From an uncultured bacterium (lineage in GTDB: Bacteria > Krumholzibacteriota > Krumholzibacteriia > LZORAL124-64-63): a stretch of DNA of 64,000 nt. Below the pieces are notes generated by a model. The model did not search any database. It was not told the DNA's origin and saw only the letters and a program-made list of their open reading frames with translations. Below, in pieces: positions 15,644-26,350 of this stretch. Within the stretch, counting starts at the first letter, position 1. Each line of letters starts with the position of its first letter. The DNA lies in the NCBI GenBank assembly GCA_937864225.1, contig CALMJK010000005.1, positions 186,001 to 250,000 of the forward strand, read 5' to 3'. The position numbers and the translations under genes were made by a program.

Positions 15644-15982
15644 TTCAGTGACAGTTTCGCAATTCATTTTCCCGCATTGACTTTGGCGCAAACACCGTCC
15701 GGCGGCCGGCCCAGCGGGCGGGCGCCTGCGCAGGAGACCGCCGGGGATCGGGCGTCGCCGGACGCGGGTGCGCGCCCGCAAGACATTGTTATGAATTCTG
15801 TTAGCTCGCGACACGGCCGCGGCGCGGCTTCTGGCAAAAAGATTGCAAATCGGCGGACGGGGGCGAAGGGGCGTGGATGGGAGGACGCGTTTCTTCGCAT
15901 GGCGAGACCGGTCCGGAGGGCAGGGCGCCCTCGCCGCCGGATCGGTCTCCCGCCCCATCCCCGGCGAGTTGGAGTTCAGCCC

Positions 15983-16387
15983 GTGGACGTGGCCATGTGG
16001 TGCCGGCAGATCGTCGAGGAAGGGCTCGCCCGGTTGCGACCGGGCCTGGCCGCCGATGTGGAGATCGTGCGCTGGGAACTCACGCCGTGCGGCCGGGACT
16101 GGCGGATCCGCCTCGAATGCCGTTGGCGCGGCGAAGACCGCAGTCCGCGCCGCGCCACGGGACGTGGCTGGGCGCGACTGGGTCCGAACTGGCCGCCTGG
16201 CGATCCGCGAGCTCGCCGTTGCGTCGAGTTGGCGCTGGCGCAGGCTTTGGCGGAGGTCGCGATGGCCAGCGGCCTGGGGCTGGCGATCTATGGCTGGCGG
16301 CTCAAGCCGGCGCCGCCCTGCCCGCGGCGCGGGCGGGGCCGCGCCGCCGCCCGGCCCGCAGGAGGATGCGGCCGAGCTCGGTGGTGA
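15983..16387 (+). CDS. Small hypothetical protein, tail-to-tail overlap with cdaA
   Basis: A possible 134 aa protein starting MDVAMWCRQIVEEGLARLRPG with an alpha/beta look (DVEIVRWELTPCGRDWRIRLECRW) and a basic Pro/Arg tail. The GTG at 15983 has TTGGAG upstream. The last 86 nt lie opposite the 3' end of cdaA, which is unusual and lowers confidence, and two other frames are open here. The first 100 residues look protein-like. No domain is recognised. Confidence 0.35.
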   Translation: MDVAMWCRQIVEEGLARLRPGLAADVEIVRWELTPCGRDWRIRLECRWRGEDRSPRRATGRGWARLGPNWPPGDPRARRCVELALAQALAEVAMASGLGLAIYGWRLKPAPPCPRRGRGRAAARPAGGCGRARW

Positions 16388-17105
16388 GGTCCTCGATCGA
16401 AAGGCCTCGCTTGATTTCCCCGTCGGACGCGAGCGAAATCGCCCGCGTCTCCTCTGAGACCACGATCACGAGGGCATCGGATAGTTCCGTCATGCCGATC
16501 GCCGCGCGGTGCCGCGTGCCGAGCACATAACCCAGCTCCTCGCGTTCGGTGTTGGGGAGGATGCAACCGGCGGCCGCGATCTTGGCCTGGCTGATGACGA
16601 CGGCTCCGTCATGCAACGGGCCCGGCACCGTGAAGATCGATTCGAGCATTTCGGCGGAGATCTCGGCGTTGATTTGCGTGCCGGTGCGGATCCAGCGCCC
16701 GAGATTGATCTCGCGCTCGAGCACGATGAGGGCGCCCAGGCCCCGCCGCGACAGCCGCTCCACGGCCGTCAAGATCTCGTGCTCGGCCGGTATTCCTTCT
16801 TCGCCTCCGAACAGCTTCAGGCCCCGCTTACGCCCGAGGTGCGTTAGCGCCGTGCGCAGCTCGGGTTGGAACAGGATGAGGAATCCGACCACCCAGACCG
16901 TTTGCAGGGTGGCGAGGATCCGCTTCATGACGATCATGCCAAGGCTGCTCGAGACGAAGGAGAGGATCATCAGCAGGCCCAGCCCGACGAACATCTGGAT
17001 GGCTCGAGTGCCCTGGACCAACAGCACGAGCCGGTACAGCAGATAGCCCACCAGCAAGATGTCGAAGATGTCGACGAGCGGCGAGCTCGCGAGGTTGTGC
17101 CACAT
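16302..17105 (-). CDS. cdaA: Membrane diadenylate cyclase (CdaA/DacA), makes c-di-AMP
   Basis: The 267 aa protein has three N-terminal membrane helices (residues about 10-85) followed by the DisA_N catalytic domain. The nucleotide-binding and catalytic motifs are present: PLHDGAVVI (DGA) and GTRHRAAIG (RHR). It condenses two ATP to c-di-AMP at the inner membrane, controlling osmolyte and wall balance in bacteria that have it. The ATG at 17105 with GGGGAGAG upstream is preferred over a longer start. It is last in the run tilS-ftsH-folP-cdaA, 78 nt after folP. The usual regulatory partner YbbR/CdaR is not downstream; a convergent small gene is there instead. The tail is Arg/Ala/Pro-rich. Confidence 0.93.
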   Translation of the reverse strand: MWHNLASSPLVDIFDILLVGYLLYRLVLLVQGTRAIQMFVGLGLLMILSFVSSSLGMIVMKRILATLQTVWVVGFLILFQPELRTALTHLGRKRGLKLFGGEEGIPAEHEILTAVERLSRRGLGALIVLEREINLGRWIRTGTQINAEISAEMLESIFTVPGPLHDGAVVISQAKIAAAGCILPNTEREELGYVLGTRHRAAIGMTELSDALVIVVSEETRAISLASDGEIKRGLSIEDLTTELGRILLRAGRRRGPARAAGRAAPA

Positions 17106-17183
17106 GATCTCTCCCCGGCCTTCGGCTCGCTCACGGCCTCCGCCCCGGCCGTCGCCGCAGCTTACCACCCGCGTCGCCGCAGC

Positions 17184-18034
17184 TCAACCCGCGCTCGTGC
17201 CGCCTGTCGCGGCGGCCAGCACGGCAAGGAACTGTCGCGACGCGGCCACGTCGTGCACGCGGACAGCCGTCACGCCGGCCGCGTGGGCCACCGCCAGGGC
17301 GGCCAGGCTGCCCGGCAGCCGCGCTTCCACCGGGGCTCCGGTCAGGGCCCCTATGAAGCTCTTGCGCGAGGCCCCCAGCAGAAGGGGCCGCCCGGCGGCG
17401 ATCGCCGGCAGCTTCGCCAGCAGGGCGAGATTGTGCTCGAGACGCTTGCCAAAGCCGATGCCGGGATCGACGCATATGCGGTCACGCGCCACGCCTGCCG
17501 CCTCCGCCGCGTCCGCGCGCGCGGCCAGCCAGGCGCCGACTTCCGCCACCACGTCCTCGTAGCGGGGATCGTTCTGCATGGTGGCGGGGGTGCCCTGCAT
17601 GTGCATGAGCACGAGGCCGCAACCGTGAACGGCCGCCAGCGGCAACAACTCCGGGTCGGCCGTGCCGGCGGAGATGTCGTTGATCCCGTCGACGCCGGCG
17701 TCGAGCGCCGCGCGCGCGGTCGTCGCGTTGGACGTATCCACCGTCAAAGGCAGGTCCGTTTGAGCGCGCAGAGCGCGCAGCACCGGCAAGAGGCGCGCCT
17801 GCTCCTCGTCGGCAGATACGACCGCGGCCCCCGGTCGCGTGGAGATGGCTCCCAGGTCCAGCAGTTCCGCGCCTTCGTCCGCCAGGCGCAGCGCCGCTTC
17901 GACGGCCGCCGCCGGATCCGGCCAACGCGAGCCGGGATGGAAGCTGTCCGGGCTGACGTTGACGATCCCCATCACGAGCGGGCGTCCCGCGGGCGCGAGT
18001 CGGCGGTCGCCCAGGCGCCACGGGGGATGAGCGC

Positions 18035-18038
<4 letters not shown>
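17184..18038 (-). CDS. folP: Dihydropteroate synthase
   Basis: The 284 aa protein carries the pterin-binding signatures MGIVNVSPDSFHPG and ELLDLGAISTRPG, the DTSNATTARAALDAGVDGINDISAG strand region, ICVDPGIGFGKRLEHNL, LLGASRKSFIG and a final VHDVAASRQFL. It joins p-aminobenzoate to 6-hydroxymethyl-dihydropterin diphosphate in folate synthesis in the cytoplasm and is the sulfonamide target. In loop 2 the usual GGxSTRPG reads GAISTRPG. The start is TTG at 18038, overlapping the ftsH stop as TTGA, so translation is coupled. The order ftsH-folP-cdaA is conserved in several phyla. Confidence 0.95.
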
Positions 18039-20086
<2,048 letters not shown>

Positions 20087-20117
20087 CGCGGGGTCATCCT
20101 TCCGCTCGTTGGACGGG

Positions 20118-21506
20118 TCATTCCGCGCTTGGCGCCGGGCCGCGCGCGGTCACGATGAGTGTAACGGTCGGCTCCTCGCCCGGCAACCCGAGGGTCCGCT
20201 CGTCGCGCGCCAAGCCCACCACCCACAGCAGCCCGGCGTCGTCCTCCACGATGGCGATCGCGGCGCGACGCGAACGCGGCACGCGCCGTTCGCGCAGCAG
20301 GTCGCTCACCTTCTTGCGCCCTCCCATGCCGGGCAGGCGCAGCCGATCGCCGGCGCGCCACTCGCGCAGGCGTGGCGATCCAGCCAAGGCGCGCGCCGGC
20401 AACGACAGGCGCCACGCGGGCGTTGCCTCGGCGGGCGGCTGCGCGTCCGAGGGCACCACGCGCAGGCGCAACTGCCGCGCGCCGGGCGGCGCAACGGGCG
20501 CCCCGCGCGCGAACGCGACGCGCTCGAATTCACGGCGCGCCGTCCAGCCGCCGGGCAGATCGAGAGATCCGCCCGAGCCGCCGCCGCCCAGCCAATCCAG
20601 CAGGGCCTCCACATGCGCCCTGCCCAGATCGCGGCGCACGCCGTGGCGCTCGGCCAGGAACAGCCGAACGGTTCGCCTCGCCAGGGGTCTGGCAAGGCCC
20701 GTCAGGGCGCTGGTCAGCAAGGCGTCGCCGTCGGGCGCGATCACGGTGGGCAGGGCCGCGCGCGCCATGTCGTCGAGCAAGGCCGCGTCGTCGCCCAGCA
20801 GGGCGGCCGCGCGGATCGGGCCCTCACCGGCTCCCGCCCCGAAAATGTCGCGCGCCAGCGGCAGCAACTCGCGCCGCACGCGCGTGCGCGTGGCGGCGCC
20901 CGTCTCGTTGGTCGCGTCGAGTCGCCACGGCTGCCCGGCGGCCTCGAGAAAGGCCAGGATTTCGCGCCTCGGCACGTCGAGCAGGGGATGGATCACGCGG
21001 CCGGCCAGCGGTCGCATGCCGCACAGCCCGTCGGGGCCGCCGCCCCGAAACAACCGCATGACGACCGTCTCGGCCTGGTCGTCGCGATGATGCCCGGTCG
21101 CCACGCAGGTCAGCCGAGGGCGTTCTCGCAGCAGCTGCGCCAGGAAACGTCGCCGCACGACGCGTCCCGCCTCCTCGCAGCCGCGGCCCCGGCGCCGCGC
21201 CAGCGGCCGGGGATCGGCGCGCCGCACGTGCAGCGGCACGGCCAGCCGGGCGCACAACTCCCGGCAGAAGGCCTCGTCGCCGTCGGCCTCGGCGCCCCGC
21301 AGCCGGTGATTCAGGTGGGCCGCTTCCAGCACGGCGCCTCGCCGGCCGGCCCAGGCGTGAGCGGCGATCAGCAGCGCCACGGAGTCGGGGCCCCCGGACA
21401 AGGCGATCAGCAGACCGCTTTGCGCCGGGTCGCGTCCGTGCGCCGCCGCGGACACAAGGGCGTCCAGACGGAGGATCGATCTGGCGATGAACGGATGATC
21501 GGGCAA
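20118..21506 (-). CDS. tilS: tRNA(Ile)-lysidine synthase
   Basis: About 462 aa. The N-type ATP pyrophosphatase loop LIALSGGPDSVALL, the HLNHRLRG and TGHHRDDQAETV motifs, and GGGPDGLCGMRPLAGRVIHPLLDVPR identify TilS. The C-terminal TilS_C substrate domain follows (GDRLRLPGMGGRKKVSDLLRERRVPR). It converts C34 of the tRNA-Ile(CAU) anticodon to lysidine so that it reads AUA instead of AUG. The TTG at 21506 with GGAG 6 nt upstream is preferred; a longer reading to 21602 would run into the tRNA gene just upstream. It begins the tilS-ftsH-folP-cdaA run and lies 63 nt downstream of a tRNA with anticodon CAU. Confidence 0.95.
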   Translation of the reverse strand: MPDHPFIARSILRLDALVSAAAHGRDPAQSGLLIALSGGPDSVALLIAAHAWAGRRGAVLEAAHLNHRLRGAEADGDEAFCRELCARLAVPLHVRRADPRPLARRRGRGCEEAGRVVRRRFLAQLLRERPRLTCVATGHHRDDQAETVVMRLFRGGGPDGLCGMRPLAGRVIHPLLDVPRREILAFLEAAGQPWRLDATNETGAATRTRVRRELLPLARDIFGAGAGEGPIRAAALLGDDAALLDDMARAALPTVIAPDGDALLTSALTGLARPLARRTVRLFLAERHGVRRDLGRAHVEALLDWLGGGGSGGSLDLPGGWTARREFERVAFARGAPVAPPGARQLRLRVVPSDAQPPAEATPAWRLSLPARALAGSPRLREWRAGDRLRLPGMGGRKKVSDLLRERRVPRSRRAAIAIVEDDAGLLWVVGLARDERTLGLPGEEPTVTLIVTARGPAPSAE

Positions 21507-21569
21507 GGCGCGCTCCGGGGCCGGCGGTTTGCCGCTCGCGAGCCGGCGGGGGGACCGGTCCGAGGGAGG

Positions 21570-21646
21570 TGGTGCCGGCACAGGGATTTGAACCCCGGAC
21601 ACGCGGATTATGATTCCGCTGCTCTAACCAGCTGAGCTATGCCGGC
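21570..21646 (-). tRNA. tRNA with anticodon CAU, probably elongator tRNA-Met
   Basis: A full cloverleaf on the minus strand: acceptor GCCGGCA/TGCCGGC (perfect 7 bp), D-arm GCTC/GAGC, anticodon arm GCGGA-ATCATAA-TCCGC, T-arm CGGGG-TTCAAAT-CCCTG, discriminator A, and CCA encoded (21572-21570). Anticodon CAU fits tRNA-Met or the AUA-reading tRNA-Ile2. The E. coli TilS determinants C4-G69 and C5-G68 are not present (here G4-C69 and G5-C68), so elongator Met is the better call, although it is directly upstream of tilS. Confidence 0.93.
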
Positions 21647-21704
21647 ACCCGGATCGGGGCCGCCCCACGCGGCGGCGGGCCGCGCTAAACGGGCGCAATT
21701 GCTC

Positions 21705-21733
21705 AATCTACCGGCCACCCCGGTCCTTGTCAA
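21705..21733 (-). promoter_or_regulatory. Sigma70 promoter of the tRNA-tilS transcript
   Basis: On the minus strand TTGACA (21733-21728), 17 bp, then TAGATT (21710-21705). The predicted start near 21698 leaves about 50 nt of 5' leader before the mature tRNA end at 21646. It probably also drives tilS. Confidence 0.7.
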
Positions 21734-21861
21734 GACGGCCGGACACGGCTAGACTGCGCCCGTCACGCCCTGCGTAAGACCGCCTGCCGCTGCCGCCCCT
21801 GCCGCGCGCCGGCCGGTCTGTTGGGCCGCGAGCGGCTCGTCCCCGGACCGTGGAGGTTCCC

Positions 21862-22881
21862 GTGGCACCGGCGTCCGGCGGCGCGACGCGCCGAGTCTTC
21901 GAGGAAGCCGCGGTATCGACGGCGCCGCTGCAGGGGCGCCGGGTCGCCGTGCTGGGCTATGGCAACCAGGGGCGCGCTCACGCCTTGAACCTGCGCGACA
22001 GCGGCATCGCCGTGGTCGTGGGGGCCCGCGCCGAGGGTATCGGTGCGGCAGCCGCGCGCGCGGACGGCTTCGCGCCCGTTCCGCTGGCCGAGGCGGCGGC
22101 GGCCGCCGACGTCGTCATGCTGCTCGTGCCGGACGAGGCCCAGGCGGGCGTCTGGACCGGCGGCGTGGCCGGCCACCTGGGGCCTGGGGCGGCGCTGGGC
22201 TTCGCCCACGGCTTCGCGGTGGCTTTCGGGTTGATTGCGCCGCCGCCCGGGCACGGCTGCTTCCTGGCCGCGCCCAAGGGCCAGGGAGGCATGCTGCGCG
22301 AGGCCTACGTCCGCGGCGGCGGCCTGCCGGGGTTGCTGGCGGTCGCGGACGCTTCACCGCCGGGGACCTGGGAACTGGCCGCGGCCTACGCGAAAGCGGC
22401 CGGCTTTCTCAGGGGCGGGGGTTGGGCCACGACTTTCCGCGAGGAGTGCGTGACGGACCAGTTCGGCGAGCAGGCCGTGCTTTGCGGCGGCCTCGTCGAG
22501 CTCATCAGGGCCGCGTTCGAGACGCTGGTGGACCGGGGGTACGCGCCGCAGAACGCGTACTTCGAATGCGTCCACGAGGTGAAGCTGATCGCCGACCTCC
22601 TGCATCGACATGGCGTGGACGGCCTGCAGAGGTTGATCAGCCCCACGGCCGCTTACGGGGGCGCCACGCGCGGGCCGCGCGTCATCGGCGCCGCGAGCCG
22701 ACGGGCCATGGCGGATCTGCTGGACGAGATCGAATCGGGCGCCTTCGCCCGGGAGTTTCTGGAGGCCTGCGCGCGGCGGGGAGCCGGACGGGATGGCCGG
22801 GCCGCCGCCGAGGCGGAGTCGGCCCTGGCGCGCACGGGCCGCGAGCTGAGGGCGCGTCTGGAGGCGCTGGGTTTGGAATAG
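21862..22881 (+). CDS. ilvC: Divergent class I ketol-acid reductoisomerase
   Basis: The 339 aa protein has the NAD(P)H-binding loop VAVLGYGNQGRAHALNLRDSG, VPDEAQ...LGFAHGF (active-site His), the metal-site segment ATTFREECVTDQFGEQAVLCGG with Asp and Glu, YFECVHEVKLIADLL (second metal Glu pair) and ISPTAAYGG. The enzyme isomerises and reduces acetolactate to dihydroxyisovalerate in valine, leucine and isoleucine synthesis. It departs from the family in places: the near-invariant APKGPGH reads APKGQGG, and EETETD reads EECVTD. No other ilv or leu gene is nearby. The GTG at 21862 with GGAGG 5 nt upstream is preferred over GTG 21850. Confidence 0.85.
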   Translation: MAPASGGATRRVFEEAAVSTAPLQGRRVAVLGYGNQGRAHALNLRDSGIAVVVGARAEGIGAAAARADGFAPVPLAEAAAAADVVMLLVPDEAQAGVWTGGVAGHLGPGAALGFAHGFAVAFGLIAPPPGHGCFLAAPKGQGGMLREAYVRGGGLPGLLAVADASPPGTWELAAAYAKAAGFLRGGGWATTFREECVTDQFGEQAVLCGGLVELIRAAFETLVDRGYAPQNAYFECVHEVKLIADLLHRHGVDGLQRLISPTAAYGGATRGPRVIGAASRRAMADLLDEIESGAFAREFLEACARRGAGRDGRAAAEAESALARTGRELRARLEALGLE

Positions 22882-22930
22882 ACGGGCGCGATCCGGCCAC
22901 GGCCGGCCGGGCGCGGCAGCCAGCAACCCC

Positions 22931-22959
22931 CCGGCGCGATCTCGCGTAGTGCGAGCCGG
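22931..22959 (+). other. Small hairpin between ilvC and the YIP1 gene
   Basis: CTCGC-GTAGT-GCGAG (22941-22955) is flanked by CCGG on both sides (22931-22934 and 22956-22959), giving an imperfect stem. No T-run follows. It may reduce read-through from ilvC or be incidental. Confidence 0.25.
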
Positions 22960-22989
22960 TCTGGGGCCACTTCTTTGCGGGAGGGAATC

Positions 22990-23724
22990 ATGCAGGACGA
23001 CTCTATCACGCCGGCCCCCGTCGCGCCGGCGTCTGGAGACGGCTTTCTAGCCCGTCTCGGCGCGATCATTTCCTCGCCCGGCAAGGCCATGGAGTGGGTG
23101 CGGGTCGCTCCGCGCTGGGTGACAGCCGGCCTGGTCATCATGGCGGCGACCGGACTGTTCTCGGCGGCGACCATGCACATCGCGGGTCCCGAACAGTTGG
23201 AGATCATGAAGGAGACCAAGCTGGGCCGACTGGTGACGTCCGAGGACCATGCCGCGCAGATGGCGCGGGCCGAGAACCCCTCGATTGCCAAGCGCGTCGT
23301 GCAGTTCCTCTCGGCGGCGGCCGGCATATGGACTGCCACCTTCATCGCGGCGCTCGTGTACCTGCTCTTCACCCGCCTGGCGGGCGGAACGGGCACGCTC
23401 AAACAGGTCCTGGGCGTGGTGTTCTGGGCGGGGATCATCTCGACGGGGCTCGGATCCCTGGTGCGCCTGCCGTTGGTGCTGGCGAAGGGGTCGGTGATCG
23501 AGGTGAGCACCGGACTCGGTTTGCTGGTCGAGCCCAACCCGCTCTCCCTGAGCTACATGACGCTGAACAGCTTCGACCTGTTCTCTCTCTGGTCCGTGGC
23601 GGTGACGAGCATCGGCTTCGAGAAGATCCACGGCTTCAGCCGGGGCAAGGCCGCGGTCGTGACGATCGTCCCCTGGGCGCTCATGACCGCGGTCGTGATC
23701 GGGATCACGATGGCTATTATCTGA
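22990..23724 (+). CDS. YIP1-family inner-membrane protein
   Basis: The 244 aa protein has an N-terminal FLARLGAIISSPGKAMEWVRVAPRW stretch and five hydrophobic segments (about residues 44-60, 107-130, 140-165, 190-210 and 220-243), the YIP1 layout. The family is poorly understood in bacteria and often sits next to efflux systems. The ATG at 22990 has GGGAGGGA upstream. It precedes the MacA-like adaptor by about 50 nt and is probably the first gene of the four-gene export operon 22990-27593. Confidence 0.8.
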   Translation: MQDDSITPAPVAPASGDGFLARLGAIISSPGKAMEWVRVAPRWVTAGLVIMAATGLFSAATMHIAGPEQLEIMKETKLGRLVTSEDHAAQMARAENPSIAKRVVQFLSAAAGIWTATFIAALVYLLFTRLAGGTGTLKQVLGVVFWAGIISTGLGSLVRLPLVLAKGSVIEVSTGLGLLVEPNPLSLSYMTLNSFDLFSLWSVAVTSIGFEKIHGFSRGKAAVVTIVPWALMTAVVIGITMAII

Positions 23725-23776
23725 CAGGCGCGCGCCGGCCGGCTTGCGGCGACCGGGCGCAGCGGGGAGGTTCGTG

Positions 23777-25078
23777 TTGAAGAAGCGATGGCTGGTCATC
23801 GGCGGGGCGGCGCTGCTGGTCGTCCTGGTGGGCGTGAACCTGGCGAAGCGACGCGACAAGGCCACGCCCGTCGAGATGGCGAAGGTCGGCCGCAAGGATC
23901 TGACGGCGGTCGTGAGCGCCTCGGGCACGATCGACGCCAAGGAGGCGGTGAACATCAGCGCGACCGTGCTCGGCAAGATCACCCGCCTGGCCGTCGAGGA
24001 GGGGGACACGGTGCGCCAGGGAGATTTCATGCTGGAGATCGACCCCACCGAGTATGCATCGGCCGTGCGCAGCTACGAGGCGGCCGTGCGCACCGCGCAG
24101 GCCGATCTGCGGCTGGCCGAGGCGCAGAGCGACAAGGCGCGGTTGGACCTCGAGCGGGCGCGTCAGCTCTTCGACCAGGGATTGCTACCGCAGGAGCAGC
24201 TCACCGTCGCCGAGACGCAGCAGCGCGTGCAGACCGCGCAGGTCGAGGCCGCCCGCAGCCGCCTGCGGCAGCAGGAGGCCGGTCTCGATCAGGCACGGCA
24301 CAACCTCAGCCGCTGCACGATCACCGCGCCCATGACCGGGCTCGTCACCCGCCTCAACGTCAAGGAAGGCGAAAGCGCCATCATGGGCACGCTCAACAAC
24401 CCCGGCACGGTGCTGGCCGTGGTCTCGGACCTGGGCACGATCGAGGCCCGCGTGCAGGTCGACGAGACTGAGATCGTCCAGGTGGCGCTCGAACAGCGGG
24501 CCAAGGTGGAGATCGACGCCTTCCCCGACACGTCGTTCGCGGGACACGTGACCGAGATCGGCAACAGCCCGATCCTCAGCGGGGGCGGCACCAGCGAGCA
24601 GGCCGTCGATTTCGAGGTCAAGGTGAGGCTCGACGACGATGTGCCCGGCGTGCGCCCGGGTCTGACCTGCAAGGCCGAGATCACGACCGCCGAGCGTGCG
24701 CAGGCGCTCGCCGCGCCGATCGGCGGGGTGACGGTCCGCAAGTGGCCGCCCGAGGCGCGGCCGACGCGCGGCCGACGCGGCCGCCGGGCGCAGGCGATCG
24801 AGACCGCCGCCGCCGATACCGCCGGCAACAAGGACGGCAAGAAGAAGGAGAAGGAGGGCGTCTTCGTCGTCGCAGACGGCGTGGCCAGCTTCCGCCTGGT
24901 CGAATTGGGCATCACAGGAGAGGACGATTTCGAAATCCTCGCCGGCCTGGAAGTCGGCGAGACCATCGTGACCGGCCCTTTCCGCCGGCTGCGCGAATTG
25001 CAGCACGGCGATGCCGTGAAGGAGCAGAAGAAAAAGGACGGCCGCCAAGAGAGCGGCGCGGAAGACGCAAGTGACTGA
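23777..25078 (+). CDS. Efflux periplasmic adaptor subunit (MacA/RND membrane-fusion type)
   Basis: About 433 aa. After MKKRWLVIGGAALLVVLVG (signal-anchor) comes the adaptor fold: a first lipoyl half (VVSASGTIDAKEAVNISATVLGKI), an alpha-hairpin coiled coil (about 85-190), a second lipoyl half (CTITAPMTGLVTRLNVKEGE), and beta-barrel and membrane-proximal domains. A Lys/Arg-rich insert near residues 320-360 (RGRRGRR, KDGKKKEKEG) is unusual. The start is TTG 23777 or GTG 23774; GGGGAGG upstream fits the TTG better. In tripartite pumps this protein bridges the inner-membrane transporter and an outer-membrane channel. Here it is followed by two FtsX/MacB-type permeases. Confidence 0.9.
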   Translation: MKKRWLVIGGAALLVVLVGVNLAKRRDKATPVEMAKVGRKDLTAVVSASGTIDAKEAVNISATVLGKITRLAVEEGDTVRQGDFMLEIDPTEYASAVRSYEAAVRTAQADLRLAEAQSDKARLDLERARQLFDQGLLPQEQLTVAETQQRVQTAQVEAARSRLRQQEAGLDQARHNLSRCTITAPMTGLVTRLNVKEGESAIMGTLNNPGTVLAVVSDLGTIEARVQVDETEIVQVALEQRAKVEIDAFPDTSFAGHVTEIGNSPILSGGGTSEQAVDFEVKVRLDDDVPGVRPGLTCKAEITTAERAQALAAPIGGVTVRKWPPEARPTRGRRGRRAQAIETAAADTAGNKDGKKKEKEGVFVVADGVASFRLVELGITGEDDFEILAGLEVGETIVTGPFRRLRELQHGDAVKEQKKKDGRQESGAEDASD

Positions 25079-25120
25079 CGGCCCCGACGGGTGGCGCCGG
25101 ACGGCGGCGGGAGCGGTCTT

Positions 25121-26350
25121 ATGAACCTGCTCGAGGGGGCGCGCATCGCGCTGGAGAGCCTCCGCACGAACAAACTGCGGACGTTCCTCACGCTGCTCGG
25201 CAACATCGTGGGCACCATGTCCGTGATCGCGGTCGTCTCGCTGATCAACGGCATCGACACCTACGCGCGGCAGAAGGTGCTCGACGAGGGCAGCGACGTC
25301 TTCTCGGTCACGCGCGTGAACCCCCTCGAGTTCCTGACCGACTTCGACGAATTCCTGCGCTCGCTCAGCAATCCGGACCTGACCCTGGCCGATCGCGACT
25401 GGCTCGCGTCGCGGCTGCCCGCGGCCCGCGCGGTGGGCGGGGCGATATCCGCTTCGGGCGAGCTGCGGGCGGGCAAGCGCACCTTCCGGCACTGCCGGGT
25501 GCGCGGTCGCACCGAGGACTATCCTCTGTTCGAAGAGATGCCGCTCGCGTCCGGCCGGCACTTGACCGAGCAGGACGTTCGGCAGAGCCGGCCCGTGGCG
25601 CTGCTCGGGTGGGAGGTCGCGCGCGATCTGTTCCCCGGCGTCAACGACCCCGCGGGCCGCTCGGTCAAGCTCGGCCGGCGCCATTTCGACGTGATCGGCG
25701 TGGTGGCCGATCGCGGCACGGTGCTCGGCGAGAATCGCAATCAGTTCGTGGTTGTGCCCCTGACGACCTATCAGAAGGTCTTCGGCGCGCGCGAGTCGAT
25801 CGACATCAGGGTGGCGGCGGGCGACGTGCGGCGGATCGAGGAGGTCAAGGACGAGGTCCGTTTCCTGATGCGCGTGCGCCATCGGCTGAGACCGCTCGCC
25901 AAGGACGATTTCGCGGTCCAGACGCCGGACCAACTGCTGCGCATCTGGAAGGGGATCTCCTCGGCGATCTACAGCGCGCTGACGCCGCTGGTCGGCATCA
26001 GCCTCGTCATCGGCGGCATCGTGCTGATGAACATCATGTTGATCGCGGTCACCGAACGCACGCGGGAGATCGGCGTGCGCAAGGCGCTCGGAGCGACGCG
26101 CAAAGCGGTGCTGTGGCAGTTCCTGGTCGAGGCCATGACCCTGTCCGTCGTGGGGGGCATCCTTGGCGTGAGCCTGGGATTCGGGCTGGCGGGGCTGGTG
26201 GCCCTGCTGTCCCCGCTCCCGTTCGCCTTCGCGGCCTGGGCCATCGTGCTGGGGCTGGTCGTCACGCTGTTGATCGGCCTGTTCTTCGGCACTTATCCGG
26301 CCTGGAAGGCGGCCCGGCTCGACCCGGTGGAGGCGCTGCGGCATGAGTGA
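25121..26350 (+). CDS. ABC transporter permease, MacB/FtsX type (first of two)
   Basis: The 409 aa protein has one N-terminal helix (about 20-42), a large MacB_PCD periplasmic domain (about 45-265), and three C-terminal helices (about 285-310, 335-360 and 370-395) carrying the FtsX signature NIMLIAVTERTREIGVRKALGA. It ends in the PxxALRxE motif typical of the family (LDPVEALRHE). Family members use ATP hydrolysed by a separate or fused NBD to move a periplasmic partner, exporting macrolides, lipoproteins or peptides. There is no NBD here. The ATG at 25121 has GGCGGGAG upstream, and the gene overlaps the next by 8 nt. Confidence 0.9.
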   Translation: MNLLEGARIALESLRTNKLRTFLTLLGNIVGTMSVIAVVSLINGIDTYARQKVLDEGSDVFSVTRVNPLEFLTDFDEFLRSLSNPDLTLADRDWLASRLPAARAVGGAISASGELRAGKRTFRHCRVRGRTEDYPLFEEMPLASGRHLTEQDVRQSRPVALLGWEVARDLFPGVNDPAGRSVKLGRRHFDVIGVVADRGTVLGENRNQFVVVPLTTYQKVFGARESIDIRVAAGDVRRIEEVKDEVRFLMRVRHRLRPLAKDDFAVQTPDQLLRIWKGISSAIYSALTPLVGISLVIGGIVLMNIMLIAVTERTREIGVRKALGATRKAVLWQFLVEAMTLSVVGGILGVSLGFGLAGLVALLSPLPFAFAAWAIVLGLVVTLLIGLFFGTYPAWKAARLDPVEALRHE

